Assembly (NCBI RefSeq): GCF_022750545.1
Contig: NZ_PUIC01000009.1
Location: 1-64,000 of the forward strand
DNA length: 64,000 bases
Origin: Caulobacter sp. CCUG 60055
GTDB lineage: Bacteria > Pseudomonadota > Alphaproteobacteria > Caulobacterales > Caulobacteraceae
Direction: 5' to 3'
Of the stretch, positions 48,431 to 58,389 are shown one piece after another. Position 1 is the stretch's first letter, and each line of letters opens with the position of its first letter. The notes beneath the pieces are model-generated. The model worked only from the letters and a program-made list of their open reading frames with translations. It was not told the origin of the DNA and searched no databases. Position numbers and translations under genes: made by a program.

Positions 48431-49945
48431 CTATTGGCGGCAAAGGACGTCCACCGCCTCTCCACCGCCGACAAAACGCTGATGCACGGTATAATGCCCC
48501 TCGCCGAGACGCTCGGGCAGGCGCACGAGGGTTTCCTGCTCACAAGCCATTCGCCGACGACTCGCCGCCAACACAAGACAGCGCGGCCGGCTGGCCATGA
48601 TTCGGATGATTTCCTGATCCGCCTGGACGCCGGAGGCGGGAAATGGACAGACCAAATGCTGCGGCAGAACGAAACGGGTCGGCGCCGTCGCGCCCGCAAG
48701 CAGATAAACGACGGGCTCATAGTCCACCACATAGATGCTGTCGCCAGGCGCCAGCGCCTCATGGCGGAGATAGGCTCCGATCTCCCGAGGCGTCCGATTG
48801 GCGATCAGGCGGTGCTCTTGCGAAACCTGCAAGAAGACCATCGGGTAGGCAATCGCGCAGACCGCCAGGACGACCGCTGTCGCCGTCCTTGCCCGCCCGG
48901 TCAGCGCAGGCCAGATTCCAAGCATCAGAAACGCCGCCGTCAGGAGCGTCAGCGTGGGCAGCAGCGGCTGGAAATAGGCTGCATACATCGCGCGCATGAC
49001 GAACGCCCCCGCCGCGCTGGCTCCGGCCCAACCCGCGATGAAGCTCAGCTCGGCGCGGCACCCCTCAGAGACCAGCCGTCGACGTTCGCACCACGCCAGC
49101 CCGGCCCCGATAACCAGGGGCAACACCGGCTTGAGCATCGCCAGGAACCTGACGGGCGTCTCCGTGAAGGCGACGCCGTCGCCGCCGAGCCGTTGAAACG
49201 CCGATAGAACAGCGCCCTGAAACAGGGCGTTCACCAACCCGAGCTTCGTAAACCAGAAGACGAAGAGCATCGGCGCGAAGGCGCAACCAGCTACGAAAGC
49301 CATAGCACGCCGGCCAAGACCCTTGTCAGCGATAGCCAGGGCGAAAAAGAAATAAGCGGCCTCGAACGCGGCCGTCTGCTTCACCATGCCCGCGCATCCC
49401 ACGAGCAGGCCCGCGGCAAGCGCGACAGCCGACCGGTTGTTCCGCGAACGCAAGCTGGCGAACGCCGCGACCGCCCCCCAGGCCAGGAACGGCGTCATCA
49501 ACAGGTCCGGCTTGCTGGCCAATCCGTCCAGCACCAGGGTCATCGGCGGGTAGAGCAGCAGGGCCGCCACGCCCGTTCTTCGGCTCTTTAGGAACCAAGC
49601 CGCAAAAACGTAGAGCCCCAAGCTGGTGGCGATGACCGCCGCCAAGCAGGCGACCTTGGGGCCGACCAGATCGTCCCCGAACATCGACCATACGGCGGCG
49701 TAGATCAGGTAGAGCCCCGGCGGCTTCAGATCCCAAATGACGGTATAGGGCGGATGGCCCGACGCCCAGGCCTTGCCGATCATCAAGAACAGCGCCTCAT
49801 CGCCATCCAGGGCGACCACATCAAGGTACGGCCCGCGAACGACGAGGGTCCACAGCGCCGCGAGGCCCGCGACCGCCAGCCAGACAGCCGCCTGACGACC
49901 TGAAATCGAGCGGCGGTGATCGCTGCATAAAATTGGCTTGGCCAT
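48431..49945 (-). CDS. GT-C type membrane glycosyltransferase (GT39/ArnT-like)
   Basis: A 504-residue polytopic protein of the dolichyl-phosphate-mannose/ArnT-like glycosyltransferase superfamily. The first periplasmic loop has the acidic catalytic motif VALDGDEALFLMIGKAWASG, followed by PYTVIWDLKPPGLYLIYAAV, and about ten membrane helices fill residues 70-380. The C-terminal periplasmic part (VVDYEPVVYLLAGATAPTRF) is typical. It should transfer a sugar from a polyprenyl-phosphate donor to an envelope acceptor. Its base composition looks less GC-rich than its neighbours and it has no obvious partners, which hints at later acquisition. Confidence 0.88.
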   Translation of the reverse strand: MAKPILCSDHRRSISGRQAAVWLAVAGLAALWTLVVRGPYLDVVALDGDEALFLMIGKAWASGHPPYTVIWDLKPPGLYLIYAAVWSMFGDDLVGPKVACLAAVIATSLGLYVFAAWFLKSRRTGVAALLLYPPMTLVLDGLASKPDLLMTPFLAWGAVAAFASLRSRNNRSAVALAAGLLVGCAGMVKQTAAFEAAYFFFALAIADKGLGRRAMAFVAGCAFAPMLFVFWFTKLGLVNALFQGAVLSAFQRLGGDGVAFTETPVRFLAMLKPVLPLVIGAGLAWCERRRLVSEGCRAELSFIAGWAGASAAGAFVMRAMYAAYFQPLLPTLTLLTAAFLMLGIWPALTGRARTATAVVLAVCAIAYPMVFLQVSQEHRLIANRTPREIGAYLRHEALAPGDSIYVVDYEPVVYLLAGATAPTRFVLPQHLVCPFPASGVQADQEIIRIMASRPRCLVLAASRRRMACEQETLVRLPERLGEGHYTVHQRFVGGGEAVDVLCRQ

Positions 49946-50093
49946 GTCGCCCCTGCTGCACCCTGCGCGTGCAAGGTAGGCGGACTATCGACGATTCATG
50001 CAACCATAAGCCATGCCGCTTGGGCGCACGGCTGTCCTACAAGCCCTCGGCGTCGGGCGACGCGAACCATCAAGGACGAGCCGCCGCCGGCGG

Positions 50094-50555
50094 TCAGGCC
50101 TCGCCCAGCACCTGCAGCATGCCCTTGCGCGCCAGACCGTCGGCGCGTTCGTTCAGGGGGTGGCCGGCGTGGCCCTTGACCCAGCGCCAATCGACTTCGT
50201 GCCGGGCGCGGGCGGCGTCGAGGCGGCGCCACAGGTCCTCGTTCTTGACCGGGCTCTTGTCGGCGGTCTTCCAGCCGCGCGCCTTCCAGCCGTGGATCCA
50301 CTGGGTGACGCCGTTGCGCACGTACTGGCTGTCGGTGTGCAGCTCGACCTTGCACGGCCGCTTCAGCGCCTCCAGCGCCTGGATGGCCGCCATCAGCTCC
50401 ATGCGGTTGTTGGTGGTCGACAGCTCGCCGCCGCACATCTCCTTTTCGAGCCCGCCCCAGATCAGGATCAGGCCCCAGCCGCCCGGACCAGGATTCCCCC
50501 GGCAGGCGCCGTCCGTGTAGATGATGACCTTGGGCTCGCCCAGGCTCGCGCTCAC
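50094..50555 (-). CDS. rnhA: Ribonuclease HI
   Basis: A 153-residue RNase HI, which cuts RNA in RNA-DNA hybrids. The four catalytic acids are visible in [44 protein letters not shown] and [14 protein letters not shown], and [10 protein letters not shown] supplies the conserved histidine. It starts at GTG 50555 overlapping the thrB stop as GTGA. It is the third gene after ispH and thrB, an order common in alphaproteobacteria. Confidence 0.96.
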   Translation of the reverse strand: MSASLGEPKVIIYTDGACRGNPGPGGWGLILIWGGLEKEMCGGELSTTNNRMELMAAIQALEALKRPCKVELHTDSQYVRNGVTQWIHGWKARGWKTADKSPVKNEDLWRRLDAARARHEVDWRWVKGHAGHPLNERADGLARKGMLQVLGEA

Positions 50556-51529
50556 GCCTCGGCCTCGAACAGCATCAGGCCGCGCGCGTGGCCCTGGGCC
50601 TCGCGGTGGACGGCCAGCTTGCGTTCGTATTCCAGCGGGTCCTTGGGGCGGACCAGCGCGCCCGACGGGGTGGCGCCCCAGTCGGCCAGCCGGGTGATGA
50701 AGAAGCGCATCGCCGCGCCCCAGGCCAGGATGGGCAGGGCCTCGCGCTCGGCCGGGGCCAGCGGCCGGCGGCGCTCGTACCCGGCGACGAAGGCGCGGGC
50801 GTTGGTGACGTTGAACGTGCCGTCGGCCTCGAAGCACCAGGCGTTGAGGGCGGCGGCGACGTCGTAGGCCAGGGCGTCCTCGCAGGCGAAGTAGAAATCG
50901 ATGGCGGCGGCGAACCGGCCGTCGCGGAAGAAGACGTTGTCGGGGAAGTAGTCGGCGTGGACGACGCCGACCGGCAGGTCGCGCGGCCAGGTCAGGGCCA
51001 GGGTGGCGAGGTCCTTCTCGATCACCGCGGCCAGCCCGGGCTTCAGCGCCTCGGCCGCGCCGCGCAGGCCGGCGAACATCGGCGCCCAGGCGGCGTGGCC
51101 CAGGTCGTTTGGCCGTCGCCCCGGATAGCCTTCGGCGGCCAGGTGCAGGCGGGCCAGCCCCTCGCCCGCCTCGCGGCAGTGCTGGACGCCGGGCTTGCGC
51201 ACCGAGACCCCGGTGAGGAAGTCGGCGATGGCGGCCGGCTTGCCCCGCAGGGTCTTGAGCGCCCGGCCCCGGCGGTCCTCGACCGGCGCCGCCGACGGGA
51301 AATCGTGGTCGGCCAGCCAGCGCATCAGGCCCAGGAAATAGGGCAGGTCCTCGCTGCGCACCCGCCGCTCATAGACCGTCAGGATGAAACGCCCCGCCTC
51401 GGTCTCCAGCAGGAAGTTGGAGTTCTCGACGCCCTCGGCGATGCCCTTGAACGCCAGGGGCCGCCCAAGGTCGTAGTCGGCGAGGAACGCGTCGAGCTCA
51501 GCGTCGGTGATGTCGGTGTAGACGGCCAT
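50552..51529 (-). CDS. thrB: Homoserine kinase (APH-fold type)
   Basis: A 325-residue homoserine kinase of the aminoglycoside-phosphotransferase fold, the form used by many alphaproteobacteria instead of the GHMP enzyme. It phosphorylates homoserine on the way to threonine. Evidence: [20 protein letters not shown] in the N lobe, the catalytic loop [14 protein letters not shown], metal site [11 protein letters not shown], and an [20 protein letters not shown] helix typical of the family. It lies 57 bases after ispH and is coupled to rnhA. Confidence 0.95.
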   Translation of the reverse strand: MAVYTDITDAELDAFLADYDLGRPLAFKGIAEGVENSNFLLETEAGRFILTVYERRVRSEDLPYFLGLMRWLADHDFPSAAPVEDRRGRALKTLRGKPAAIADFLTGVSVRKPGVQHCREAGEGLARLHLAAEGYPGRRPNDLGHAAWAPMFAGLRGAAEALKPGLAAVIEKDLATLALTWPRDLPVGVVHADYFPDNVFFRDGRFAAAIDFYFACEDALAYDVAAALNAWCFEADGTFNVTNARAFVAGYERRRPLAPAEREALPILAWGAAMRFFITRLADWGATPSGALVRPKDPLEYERKLAVHREAQGHARGLMLFEAEA

Positions 51530-51586
51530 GGCGCGGGGATGCGGTAGCCGCGCGCCAAGGTCAAGCCGCCAGTCGGAAGGCGGGCG

Positions 51587-52564
51587 TCAGGCCGGCTCGG
51601 TCAGCACCCGGGGCAGCTTGAAACTGACCGCCTCGCGGGTGGGCGACACCTCCTCCACCGTCAGGTCGAAGCGTTCGCGCAGGGCCTCGATCACCCCCTC
51701 GACCAGGGTCTCGGGCGCCGAGGCGCCGGCGGTCAGGCCGACGACGCCCACGCCGGCGAACCAGGCCAGGTCCAGCCCCGCCGCGTCGTCGATCAGGCGC
51801 GCCTCGGCGACGCCGGCGCGATGGCCGACCTCGACCAGCCGCACCGAGTTGGAGGAATTCTTCGAACCGACCACCAGCAGCAGCTCGCACCGTTCGGCCA
51901 GCCGCTTCACCGCTTCCTGGCGGTTGGTGGTGGCGTAGCAGATGTCTTCCTTGTGCGGCGCGGCGACCCCGGGGAAGCGCGCCTGCAGGGTGGCGATGAT
52001 CTCGGCCGTGTCGTCCACCGACAGGGTGGTCTGGGTCACGAAGGCGAGATTGGCCGCGTCGCGCGGCTGGAAGGCCGCCGCGTCGGCCACGGTCTCGATC
52101 AGCGCCACGGCCCCGGCCGGCAGCTGGCCCATGGTGCCGATCACCTCCGGGTGGCCGGCATGGCCGATCAGCACGATCTCGCGGCCGGCGTCGTGATGGC
52201 GCTCGGCTTCGACGTGGACCTTGGAGACCAGCGGGCAGGTGGCGTCCAGATAGAGCATCTGGCGACGGGAGGCCTCGGCCGGCACCGACTTGGGCACGCC
52301 GTGAGCGGAGAAGATCACCGGCCGGTCGGTCGGCGCCTCGTCCAGCTCCTCGACGAACACCGCGCCCAGGGCGCGTAGGCGCTCGACCACGTGGCGGTTG
52401 TGGACGATCTCATGGCGCACATAGACCGGGGCGCCGTATTTCTCGATGGCGCGCTCGACGATCTGGATGGCCCGATCGACGCCGGCGCAGAAGCCGCGCG
52501 GACTGGCCAGCAGCACGGTCAGGGGCGGACGGGGCGCGGCGGCGGCGGGAATCTGGGCGCTCAT
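51587..52564 (-). CDS. ispH: 4-hydroxy-3-methylbut-2-enyl diphosphate reductase
   Basis: A 325-residue IspH (LytB) enzyme, the last step of the MEP isoprenoid pathway, yielding IPP and DMAPP. The [4Fe-4S] cysteines are in [40 protein letters not shown] and [20 protein letters not shown]; the substrate-binding histidines ([30 protein letters not shown]) and [13 protein letters not shown] are intact. First gene of ispH-thrB-rnhA. It is divergent from the hypothetical-argS operon over about 137 bases. Confidence 0.97.
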   Translation of the reverse strand: MSAQIPAAAAPRPPLTVLLASPRGFCAGVDRAIQIVERAIEKYGAPVYVRHEIVHNRHVVERLRALGAVFVEELDEAPTDRPVIFSAHGVPKSVPAEASRRQMLYLDATCPLVSKVHVEAERHHDAGREIVLIGHAGHPEVIGTMGQLPAGAVALIETVADAAAFQPRDAANLAFVTQTTLSVDDTAEIIATLQARFPGVAAPHKEDICYATTNRQEAVKRLAERCELLLVVGSKNSSNSVRLVEVGHRAGVAEARLIDDAAGLDLAWFAGVGVVGLTAGASAPETLVEGVIEALRERFDLTVEEVSPTREAVSFKLPRVLTEPA

Positions 52565-52701
52565 GGCGCGGAACTTAAGCCTTCCGCGGGGCGATCGCCA
52601 CGCGCCGTTTGCATTGCGACGTCAAACAGAAGCCTTTATTCAGGCTCTAGTCGATGCGCGCCGCAGTCTCGCGGCCCGCTCCTTACAATTCCGGACCGTC
52701 C

Positions 52702-53385
52702 ATGCGCCGCTCGTTCCTGCTGGTTTCCGCCGTGATCGCGGCTCTCGTCGCGAGCGCTCCCGCCGCCTACGCCCAGAGCCGCGGCGGCCGAGGCCAGGGC
52801 GGCCAGGACCAGGGCGCCGACGACGCCAAGAAGAAGAAGCGCGACCAGGAATGGGGCAACGGCCAGGCCCCGCTGAAGCAGCTGCGCAACGCCGGCCCCT
52901 GCCCCTACGTCAAGGTGCTCTACGACGCCGGCCGCTATGTCGAGTTCAAGGACAACAAGACCGCCTCGGCCCAGGCCGGCTACACCGGCGAGATCCAGAA
53001 GCTGGGCTCGGGCTGCGAGTACAAGTCGGACGAGCCGATCAAGCTGGCCCTCGAGGTCCTGTTCGAGTTCGGGCGCGGCCCGCAAGCCGAGGGCTCGGCC
53101 CACGCCTATCGCTACTGGGTGGCGGTCACCGACCGCAACCGCTCGGTGCTGGCCAAGCAGTATTTCGACGTGAAGGCCGACTTCCCCGCCGGTCAGGACC
53201 GCGTCTACGTCACCGACACCATCAACGAGATCGTCATCCCCCGCGCCAAGGCCACCATCAGCGGCAACAATTTCGAGGTCCTGGTCGGCTTCGACGTCAC
53301 GCCCGAGATGGCTCAGTTCAACCGCGAGGGCAAACGCTTCCGCGTCAACGCCAGCGGAACCCAGCAGGCCGCCGCCAAGCCATGA
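52702..53385 (+). CDS. Conserved secreted protein of unknown function upstream of argS
   Basis: A 227-residue exported protein I do not recognise as a named family. A signal peptide ([20 protein letters not shown], cleavage likely before QSRGG) precedes a Gly/Gln/Lys-rich linker and a beta-rich domain with two cysteines ([40 protein letters not shown]) and repeated strands such as [20 protein letters not shown]. It ends four bases into argS (ATGA), so it is translated with an essential tRNA synthetase. ATG 52702 starts the signal peptide; an earlier frame start at 52654 is unlikely. Confidence 0.8.
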   Translation: MRRSFLLVSAVIAALVASAPAAYAQSRGGRGQGGQDQGADDAKKKKRDQEWGNGQAPLKQLRNAGPCPYVKVLYDAGRYVEFKDNKTASAQAGYTGEIQKLGSGCEYKSDEPIKLALEVLFEFGRGPQAEGSAHAYRYWVAVTDRNRSVLAKQYFDVKADFPAGQDRVYVTDTINEIVIPRAKATISGNNFEVLVGFDVTPEMAQFNREGKRFRVNASGTQQAAAKP

Positions 53386-55142
53386 GCGATCTGAAAACGG
53401 CCCTCGGCGAAGCGGTCAGCGCCGCCTTCGCCGCCGAGGGCCTGCCTGCCGACCTGGGACGGGTCACGCCTTCCGACCGCCCCGACCTCGCCGACTTCCA
53501 ATGCAACGGCGCCCTGGCCGCCGCCAAGGCCGCCAAGCGCAACCCGCGCGAGATCGCCGCCGCCGTGGTCGCGCGCCTGGCCGGGAGCCCCATGCTGGCC
53601 GGGATCGAGATCGCCGGCCCCGGCTTCGTCAACCTGAAGATCAGCGACCAGGCCCTGTCGGCCCGCGCCCGCCAGATCGCCGCCGACGCGCGCGCCGGCG
53701 CCGAGATCGTCGCCCGGCCGCGCCGGGTGATCGTCGACTACGCCGGCCCCAACGTGGCCAAGCCGCTGCACGTCGGCCACCTGCGCGCCGCGATCATCGG
53801 CGAATCGATCAAGCGCATCTACCGCTTCCGCGGCGATACCGTCTGGGGCGACGCCCACTTCGGCGACTGGGGCTTCCAGATGGGCCTCCTGATCGTCGCC
53901 GCCGGCGACGAGGACCCGCGCTGGGCCGCCCTCGGCGAAGGCGCCGACGACGCCGAGGCCCTGGCGCGGATCGACCTGGCGATGCTGGACCGGCTCTATC
54001 CGATGGCCGCCGCCAAGGCCAAGGAAGACCCCGCCTACCGCGACCGCGCCCGCAAGGCGACCGCCGAACTGCAGGCCGGCAAGCCCGGCTACCTGACCCT
54101 GTGGCGGCGCTTCATCGAGGTCAGCCGCGTGGCCCTGGAGCGCGAGTTCCACGCCCTGGGCGTCGACTTCGACCTGTGGAAGGGCGAGAGCGACGCCGAC
54201 CCGCTGATCCCCGGCATGGTCGAGGACCTCAAGGCCAAGGGCCTGCTGGTCGAGGACCAGGGCGCCCAGATCGTCCGGGTGACGCGCGAGGGCGACAAGC
54301 GCGAGCTGCCGCCGCTGCTGGTGATCTCGTCGGAAGGCTCGGCCATGTACGGCACGACCGACCTGGCCACCATCCTCGACCGCCGCCGCAGCCAGGACCC
54401 GCACCTGATGCTGTATTGCGTCGACCAGCGGCAGGCCGACCACTTCGAGCAGGTGTTCCGCGCCGCCTACCTGGCCGGCTACGCCGAGGACGGCGCGCTG
54501 GAGCACATCGGCTTCGGCACCATGAACGGGACGGACGGCAAGCCGTTCAAGACCCGCGCCGGCGGCGTGCTCAAGCTGCACGACCTGATCTCGATGACCA
54601 CGGACAAGGCGCGCGAGCGCCTGCGCGAGGCCGGCCTGGGCGAGGCGCTGCCCCAGGACGAGTTCGAGGAGATCGCCCGCAAGGTGGCGGTGGCGGCGCT
54701 GAAGTTCGCCGACCTGTCGAACTATCGCGGCACCAGCTACATCTTCGACCTCGACCGCTTCACCAGCTTCGAGGGCAAGACCGGTCCCTATCTGCTGTAC
54801 CAGGCGGTGCGGATCAAATCCCTGCTGCGCAAGGGTGCGGCCGAGGGCGCGACGCCCGGAGCGATCACCGTCGTCGAGCCCGCCGAGCGCGAGCTGGCCC
54901 TGATGCTCGACGCCTTCGAGGCCGCGCTCGGCGAGGCCTACGACAAGAAGGCGCCGAACCTGATCGCCGAGCACGCCTACAAGCTGGCCCAGGCCTTCTC
55001 CAAGTTCTACGCCGCCTGCCCGGTGCTGATCGCCAAGGACGAGGCGGTGAAGGCCTCGCGCCTGGGCCTGGCCCAGGCCGCGCTGGCCCAGTTGGAGACC
55101 GCGCTCGACCTGCTCGGAATCGAGACTCCGGAACGGATGTAG
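53382..55142 (+). CDS. argS: Arginyl-tRNA synthetase
   Basis: A 586-residue class I aminoacyl-tRNA synthetase. The N-terminal additional domain (about 1-110) is followed by [20 protein letters not shown] with the HIGH-type motif, [16 protein letters not shown], the connective region, [20 protein letters not shown] and the C-terminal DALR anticodon-binding domain ([36 protein letters not shown]). Like many ArgS proteins it has no canonical KMSKS. It overlaps the preceding secreted-protein gene as ATGA. The long frame reading into it from 52446 is coincidental. Confidence 0.97.
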   Translation: MSDLKTALGEAVSAAFAAEGLPADLGRVTPSDRPDLADFQCNGALAAAKAAKRNPREIAAAVVARLAGSPMLAGIEIAGPGFVNLKISDQALSARARQIAADARAGAEIVARPRRVIVDYAGPNVAKPLHVGHLRAAIIGESIKRIYRFRGDTVWGDAHFGDWGFQMGLLIVAAGDEDPRWAALGEGADDAEALARIDLAMLDRLYPMAAAKAKEDPAYRDRARKATAELQAGKPGYLTLWRRFIEVSRVALEREFHALGVDFDLWKGESDADPLIPGMVEDLKAKGLLVEDQGAQIVRVTREGDKRELPPLLVISSEGSAMYGTTDLATILDRRRSQDPHLMLYCVDQRQADHFEQVFRAAYLAGYAEDGALEHIGFGTMNGTDGKPFKTRAGGVLKLHDLISMTTDKARERLREAGLGEALPQDEFEEIARKVAVAALKFADLSNYRGTSYIFDLDRFTSFEGKTGPYLLYQAVRIKSLLRKGAAEGATPGAITVVEPAERELALMLDAFEAALGEAYDKKAPNLIAEHAYKLAQAFSKFYAACPVLIAKDEAVKASRLGLAQAALAQLETALDLLGIETPERM

Positions 55143-55189
55143 CCGGCGGGGCGTCAGGCCGCGCTTGACTCCCCCGCCCGGCTCGCACA

Positions 55190-55400
55190 GTTTCCGGCCA
55201 CTCTCGCGGGAGAGACCGGCGTCCAAGTGATTTGGCGCGCCGGCGCCGAAGGCGCAACCGCCCCGGAAACGCTCAGGCAAAAGGACCGCGGAGTGACTAG
55301 AACGCTGGAAAGCAGCGCCGCCTAGGCGCTCGCCGAAGGAGCAAGGGTTCGCGGCGATCTATCGCGGCCCGGAATCTCTCAGGCTTCAGGACAGCGGGGG
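55190..55400 (+). promoter_or_regulatory. Tandem glycine riboswitch
   Basis: Two adjacent glycine aptamers lie ahead of gcvT within the 324-base gene-free stretch 55143-55466. Aptamer 1 shows GCGGGAGAGACCGG, CGCCGAAGGCGCAACCGCC and CGGAAACGCTCAGGCAAAAG plus GACCGC. Aptamer 2 shows CGCTGGAAAGCAGCG, TCGCCGAAGGAGCAAGGGTT and CGGAATCTCTCAGGCTTCAG plus GACAGCGG. The GCCGAAGG...CAA and CUCAGGC...AGGAC cores are diagnostic. Glycine binding is expected to switch on the cleavage operon. Confidence 0.93.
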
Positions 55401-55466
55401 CGCGCACGGTTTCGACGGACCTTGTCCGCGGGCCTCGCGTTCTCGTCCCTGCGTTCTGGAGCCGTC

Positions 55467-56588
55467 ATGACCGACACCGCCCAAGCCGACCTGAAGCGGA
55501 CCCCGCTTTACGACGCCCATGTCGCGCTGGGCGCGCGCATGGTGCCCTTCGCCGGCTACGCCATGCCCGTGCAGTACAAGCTGGGCGTGATGGGCGAGCA
55601 CAAGTGGACGCGCGAGAACGCCGGCCTGTTCGACGTCTCGCACATGGGCCAGGCCCGCCTGCGCGGCGTCGCCCCCCAGGCCGCCTTCGAGGAGGTGGTC
55701 CCCGGCGACATCATCGGCCTCAAGCCGGGCAAGCAGCGCTATTCCATGCTGCTGAACAAGAAGGGCGGCATCATCGACGACCTGATGGTCGCGCGGCCCG
55801 ACGCCGACGGCCTGTTCGTGGTGGTCAACGGCGCCTGCAAGGAGAACGACTTCAAGGTCATCGACGCCGAGCTGGCCGGCCAGGTGACCATCGAGCGCCT
55901 GGAGAACCGCGCCCTGCTGGCCCTGCAGGGCCCCAAGGCCGCCGAGGTCCTGGCCGCCCATCTTCCCGCCGCCGCCGACATGGCGTTCATGGACAGCGCC
56001 GCGCTGACCGCCTTCGGCGTCGACGCGATCGTCTCGCGCTCGGGCTACACCGGCGAGGACGGCTATGAGATCTCCGTCCCGGCCGAGGCGGCCGAGGCGG
56101 TGTGGAGCCTGCTGCTGTCGGACGAGCGGGTGCGGCCGATCGGCCTGGGCGCCCGCGACAGCCTTCGGCTGGAAGCCGGCCTGCCGCTCTATGGCCACGA
56201 CTGCGACGAGACCACCAGCCCGGTCGAGGCGGCCCTGACCTTCGCCCTGTCCAAGCGCCGCCGCGAGGCCGGCGACTTCCCCGGCGCGGCCCGCGTCCGG
56301 ACCGAGCTGGCCGGCGAGCTTTCCCGCGTCCGCGTCGGCCTCAAGGTGCTGGAGGGCGCGCCCGCCCGCGAAGGCGCCGAGATCGCCGACCAGGGCGGCG
56401 CCGTGGTCGGCGTGATCACCAGCGGCGGCTTCTCGCCCTGCCTCGGCCAGGCCATCGCCATGGGCTATGTTCCCCCCGCCCTCGCCGCCGCCGGGACCGC
56501 GTTGAAGGTCATCGTGCGCGGCAAGCCCCAGGCGGCCGAGGTGGTCGCCATGCCGTTCGTTCCCAATCGTTATCATCGCAAAGCCTGA
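55467..56588 (+). CDS. gcvT: Glycine cleavage T-protein (aminomethyltransferase)
   Basis: A 373-residue GcvT, which takes the aminomethyl group from lipoyl-GcvH to tetrahydrofolate, releasing ammonia. It shows [94 protein letters not shown] and [20 protein letters not shown], covering the folate-binding site (Asp in [12 protein letters not shown]) and the C-terminal barrel. ATG 55467 follows TGGAG and the riboswitch. First gene of the gcv operon. Confidence 0.96.
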   Translation: MTDTAQADLKRTPLYDAHVALGARMVPFAGYAMPVQYKLGVMGEHKWTRENAGLFDVSHMGQARLRGVAPQAAFEEVVPGDIIGLKPGKQRYSMLLNKKGGIIDDLMVARPDADGLFVVVNGACKENDFKVIDAELAGQVTIERLENRALLALQGPKAAEVLAAHLPAAADMAFMDSAALTAFGVDAIVSRSGYTGEDGYEISVPAEAAEAVWSLLLSDERVRPIGLGARDSLRLEAGLPLYGHDCDETTSPVEAALTFALSKRRREAGDFPGAARVRTELAGELSRVRVGLKVLEGAPAREGAEIADQGGAVVGVITSGGFSPCLGQAIAMGYVPPALAAAGTALKVIVRGKPQAAEVVAMPFVPNRYHRKA

Positions 56589-56601
56589 AAGGGTCAGACT
56601 G

Positions 56602-56967
56602 ATGCGCTTCACCAAAGATCATGAATGGGTCGCCCTCGACGGCGACGTCGCCACCGTCGGCATCACCGCCTACGCCGCCGAGCAGCTCGGCGACGTGGTG
56701 TTCGTCGAGGTCCCCGAGGTCGGCAAGGTCGTCAAGACCGGCGACGGCCTGGCCGTGGTCGAGAGCGTCAAGGCCGCCTCCGACGTCTACGCGCCGATCG
56801 CCGGCGAGGTGGTCGAGGCCAACGGCGCCCTGTCCGACACGCCCGAGACGGTCAACCACGCCCCCGAGGGCGACGGCTGGTTCGCCAAGCTCAAGGTCGC
56901 CGACAAGGCCGCCGTCGAGGCCCTGATGGACCGCGACGCCTACGAAGCCTTCCTTCAGACCCTGTAA
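56602..56967 (+). CDS. gcvH: Glycine cleavage H-protein
   Basis: A 121-residue lipoyl carrier that shuttles the aminomethyl group among P, T and L proteins. The lipoylation lysine is K57 in [14 protein letters not shown]; the start [20 protein letters not shown] and [19 protein letters not shown] are standard. It is 13 bases after gcvT. A perfect hairpin follows the stop, separating it from gcvPA. Confidence 0.97.
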   Translation: MRFTKDHEWVALDGDVATVGITAYAAEQLGDVVFVEVPEVGKVVKTGDGLAVVESVKAASDVYAPIAGEVVEANGALSDTPETVNHAPEGDGWFAKLKVADKAAVEALMDRDAYEAFLQTL

Positions 56968-56974
56968 CTTTCTT

Positions 56975-57015
56975 CCGTCTTCCCGGGCGGCCCGAGGGCC
57001 GATCCGGGAAGACGG
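56975..57015 (+). terminator. Hairpin between gcvH and gcvPA
   Basis: Perfect 12-base arms CCGTCTTCCCGG (56975-56986) and CCGGGAAGACGG (57004-57015) enclose a 17-base loop. Only GTTTGG follows, so it is likely an attenuator or 3'-end stabiliser that lets gcvT-gcvH messenger exceed gcvPA-gcvPB. Confidence 0.6.
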
Positions 57016-57030
57016 GTTTGGATTGCAAGA

Positions 57031-58389
57031 ATGCGCTACCTGCCCCTCACCCCCGCCGATCGCGCCGAGATGCTGGGCGTCGTCGGCGTCTCGTCCGTGG
57101 ACGACCTGTTCCGCGACGTGCCGCAGACCGCCCGCCGCGACGGCACGGTCGACCTGCCGAACCATCTCGGCGAGCTGGAGGTGGAGCAGGAGCTGCGCGC
57201 CCTGGCCGGCCGCAACCGCGCCGCCGGCGACGGCCTGTTCTTCTGCGGCGCCGGGGCCTACCGCCACCATGTGCCGGCGACGGTGGACCACATCATCCAG
57301 CGGTCGGAGTTCCTGACCAGCTACACGCCCTATCAGCCCGAGATCGCCCAGGGCACGCTGCAGTACCTCTACGAGTTCCAGACCCAGGTCGCCGCCCTGA
57401 CCGGCATGGATGTGGCCAACGCCTCGATGTACGACGGCTCCACCGCCGCCGGCGAGGCGGTGATGATGGCCCACCGGGTCACCAAGCGTCCCAAGGCGGT
57501 GCTGTCGGGCGGCCTGCATCCCCACTACGCCGAGACCATCAAGACCCTGGCCCACGTCGCCGGCGTCGACATCGTCCGCCAGCCGGCCGCCATCGACGGC
57601 GAGGCCGCGGTGGTCGACGCCCTGGACGCCGACGTCGCCTGCGTGGTGGTCCAGACGCCGAACGTGTTCGGCACGGCGACCGACGTCGCCAAGATCGCCG
57701 CCGCCGCCCAGGCCGCCGGCGCCCTGCTGATCGTCGTGACGACGGAAGTGGTCTCGCTGGGCCTGCTCAAGTCGCCGGGCGAGATGGGCGCCGACATCGT
57801 GGTGGCCGAGGGCCAGTCGATCGGCAACGGCCTGAACTTCGGCGGCCCCTATGTCGGCCTGTTCGCCGCCCGCGAGAAGTTCCTGCGCCAGATGCCCGGC
57901 CGCCTGACCGGCGAGACCGTCGACGCCGACGGCCGCCGCGGCTTCGTGCTGACCCTGTCGACCCGCGAGCAGCACATCCGCCGCGACAAGGCCACCTCGA
58001 ACATCTGCACCAATTCGGGCCTGTGCGCCCTGGCCTTCACCATCCACATGTCGCTGCTGGGCGAGGCGGGGCTGCGCAAGCTGGCCGCGCTGAACCACCA
58101 GAAGGCCCGCGCCCTGCGCGCCGAGCTGGCCGCCGTTCCCGGGGTCGAGGTGCTGACCCCGCGCTTCTTCAACGAGTTCGCCATCCGCCTGCCCGCCGAC
58201 GCCGCCGAGGTGGTCGAGACCCTGGCCGGCAACGGCGTCCTCGCCGGCGTGCCCTATTCGCGCCTCGACCCGGCCGCCGGCCTCGACGACGTGCTGCTGG
58301 TCGCCGCCACCGAAATGACGCCGGACAACGACATCCGCTTCCTGCCCAGGGCCCTGGCCCGGGTTCTGGGCGCGAAGGAGCAAGGCTGA
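57031..58389 (+). CDS. gcvPA: Glycine dehydrogenase (decarboxylating) subunit 1
   Basis: A 452-residue N-terminal half of the split P-protein. With GcvPB it decarboxylates glycine and loads the aminomethyl group on GcvH. Features: [80 protein letters not shown] and [20 protein letters not shown]. This half lacks the PLP lysine, as expected. It overlaps gcvPB by one base (TGATG). Confidence 0.97.
   Translation: MRYLPLTPADRAEMLGVVGVSSVDDLFRDVPQTARRDGTVDLPNHLGELEVEQELRALAGRNRAAGDGLFFCGAGAYRHHVPATVDHIIQRSEFLTSYTPYQPEIAQGTLQYLYEFQTQVAALTGMDVANASMYDGSTAAGEAVMMAHRVTKRPKAVLSGGLHPHYAETIKTLAHVAGVDIVRQPAAIDGEAAVVDALDADVACVVVQTPNVFGTATDVAKIAAAAQAAGALLIVVTTEVVSLGLLKSPGEMGADIVVAEGQSIGNGLNFGGPYVGLFAAREKFLRQMPGRLTGETVDADGRRGFVLTLSTREQHIRRDKATSNICTNSGLCALAFTIHMSLLGEAGLRKLAALNHQKARALRAELAAVPGVEVLTPRFFNEFAIRLPADAAEVVETLAGNGVLAGVPYSRLDPAAGLDDVLLVAATEMTPDNDIRFLPRALARVLGAKEQG

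Noticed and set aside
53313-55280. Long minus-strand frame over argS
   Set aside because: It has no recognisable domain and is fully explained by the argS reading frame on the other strand.
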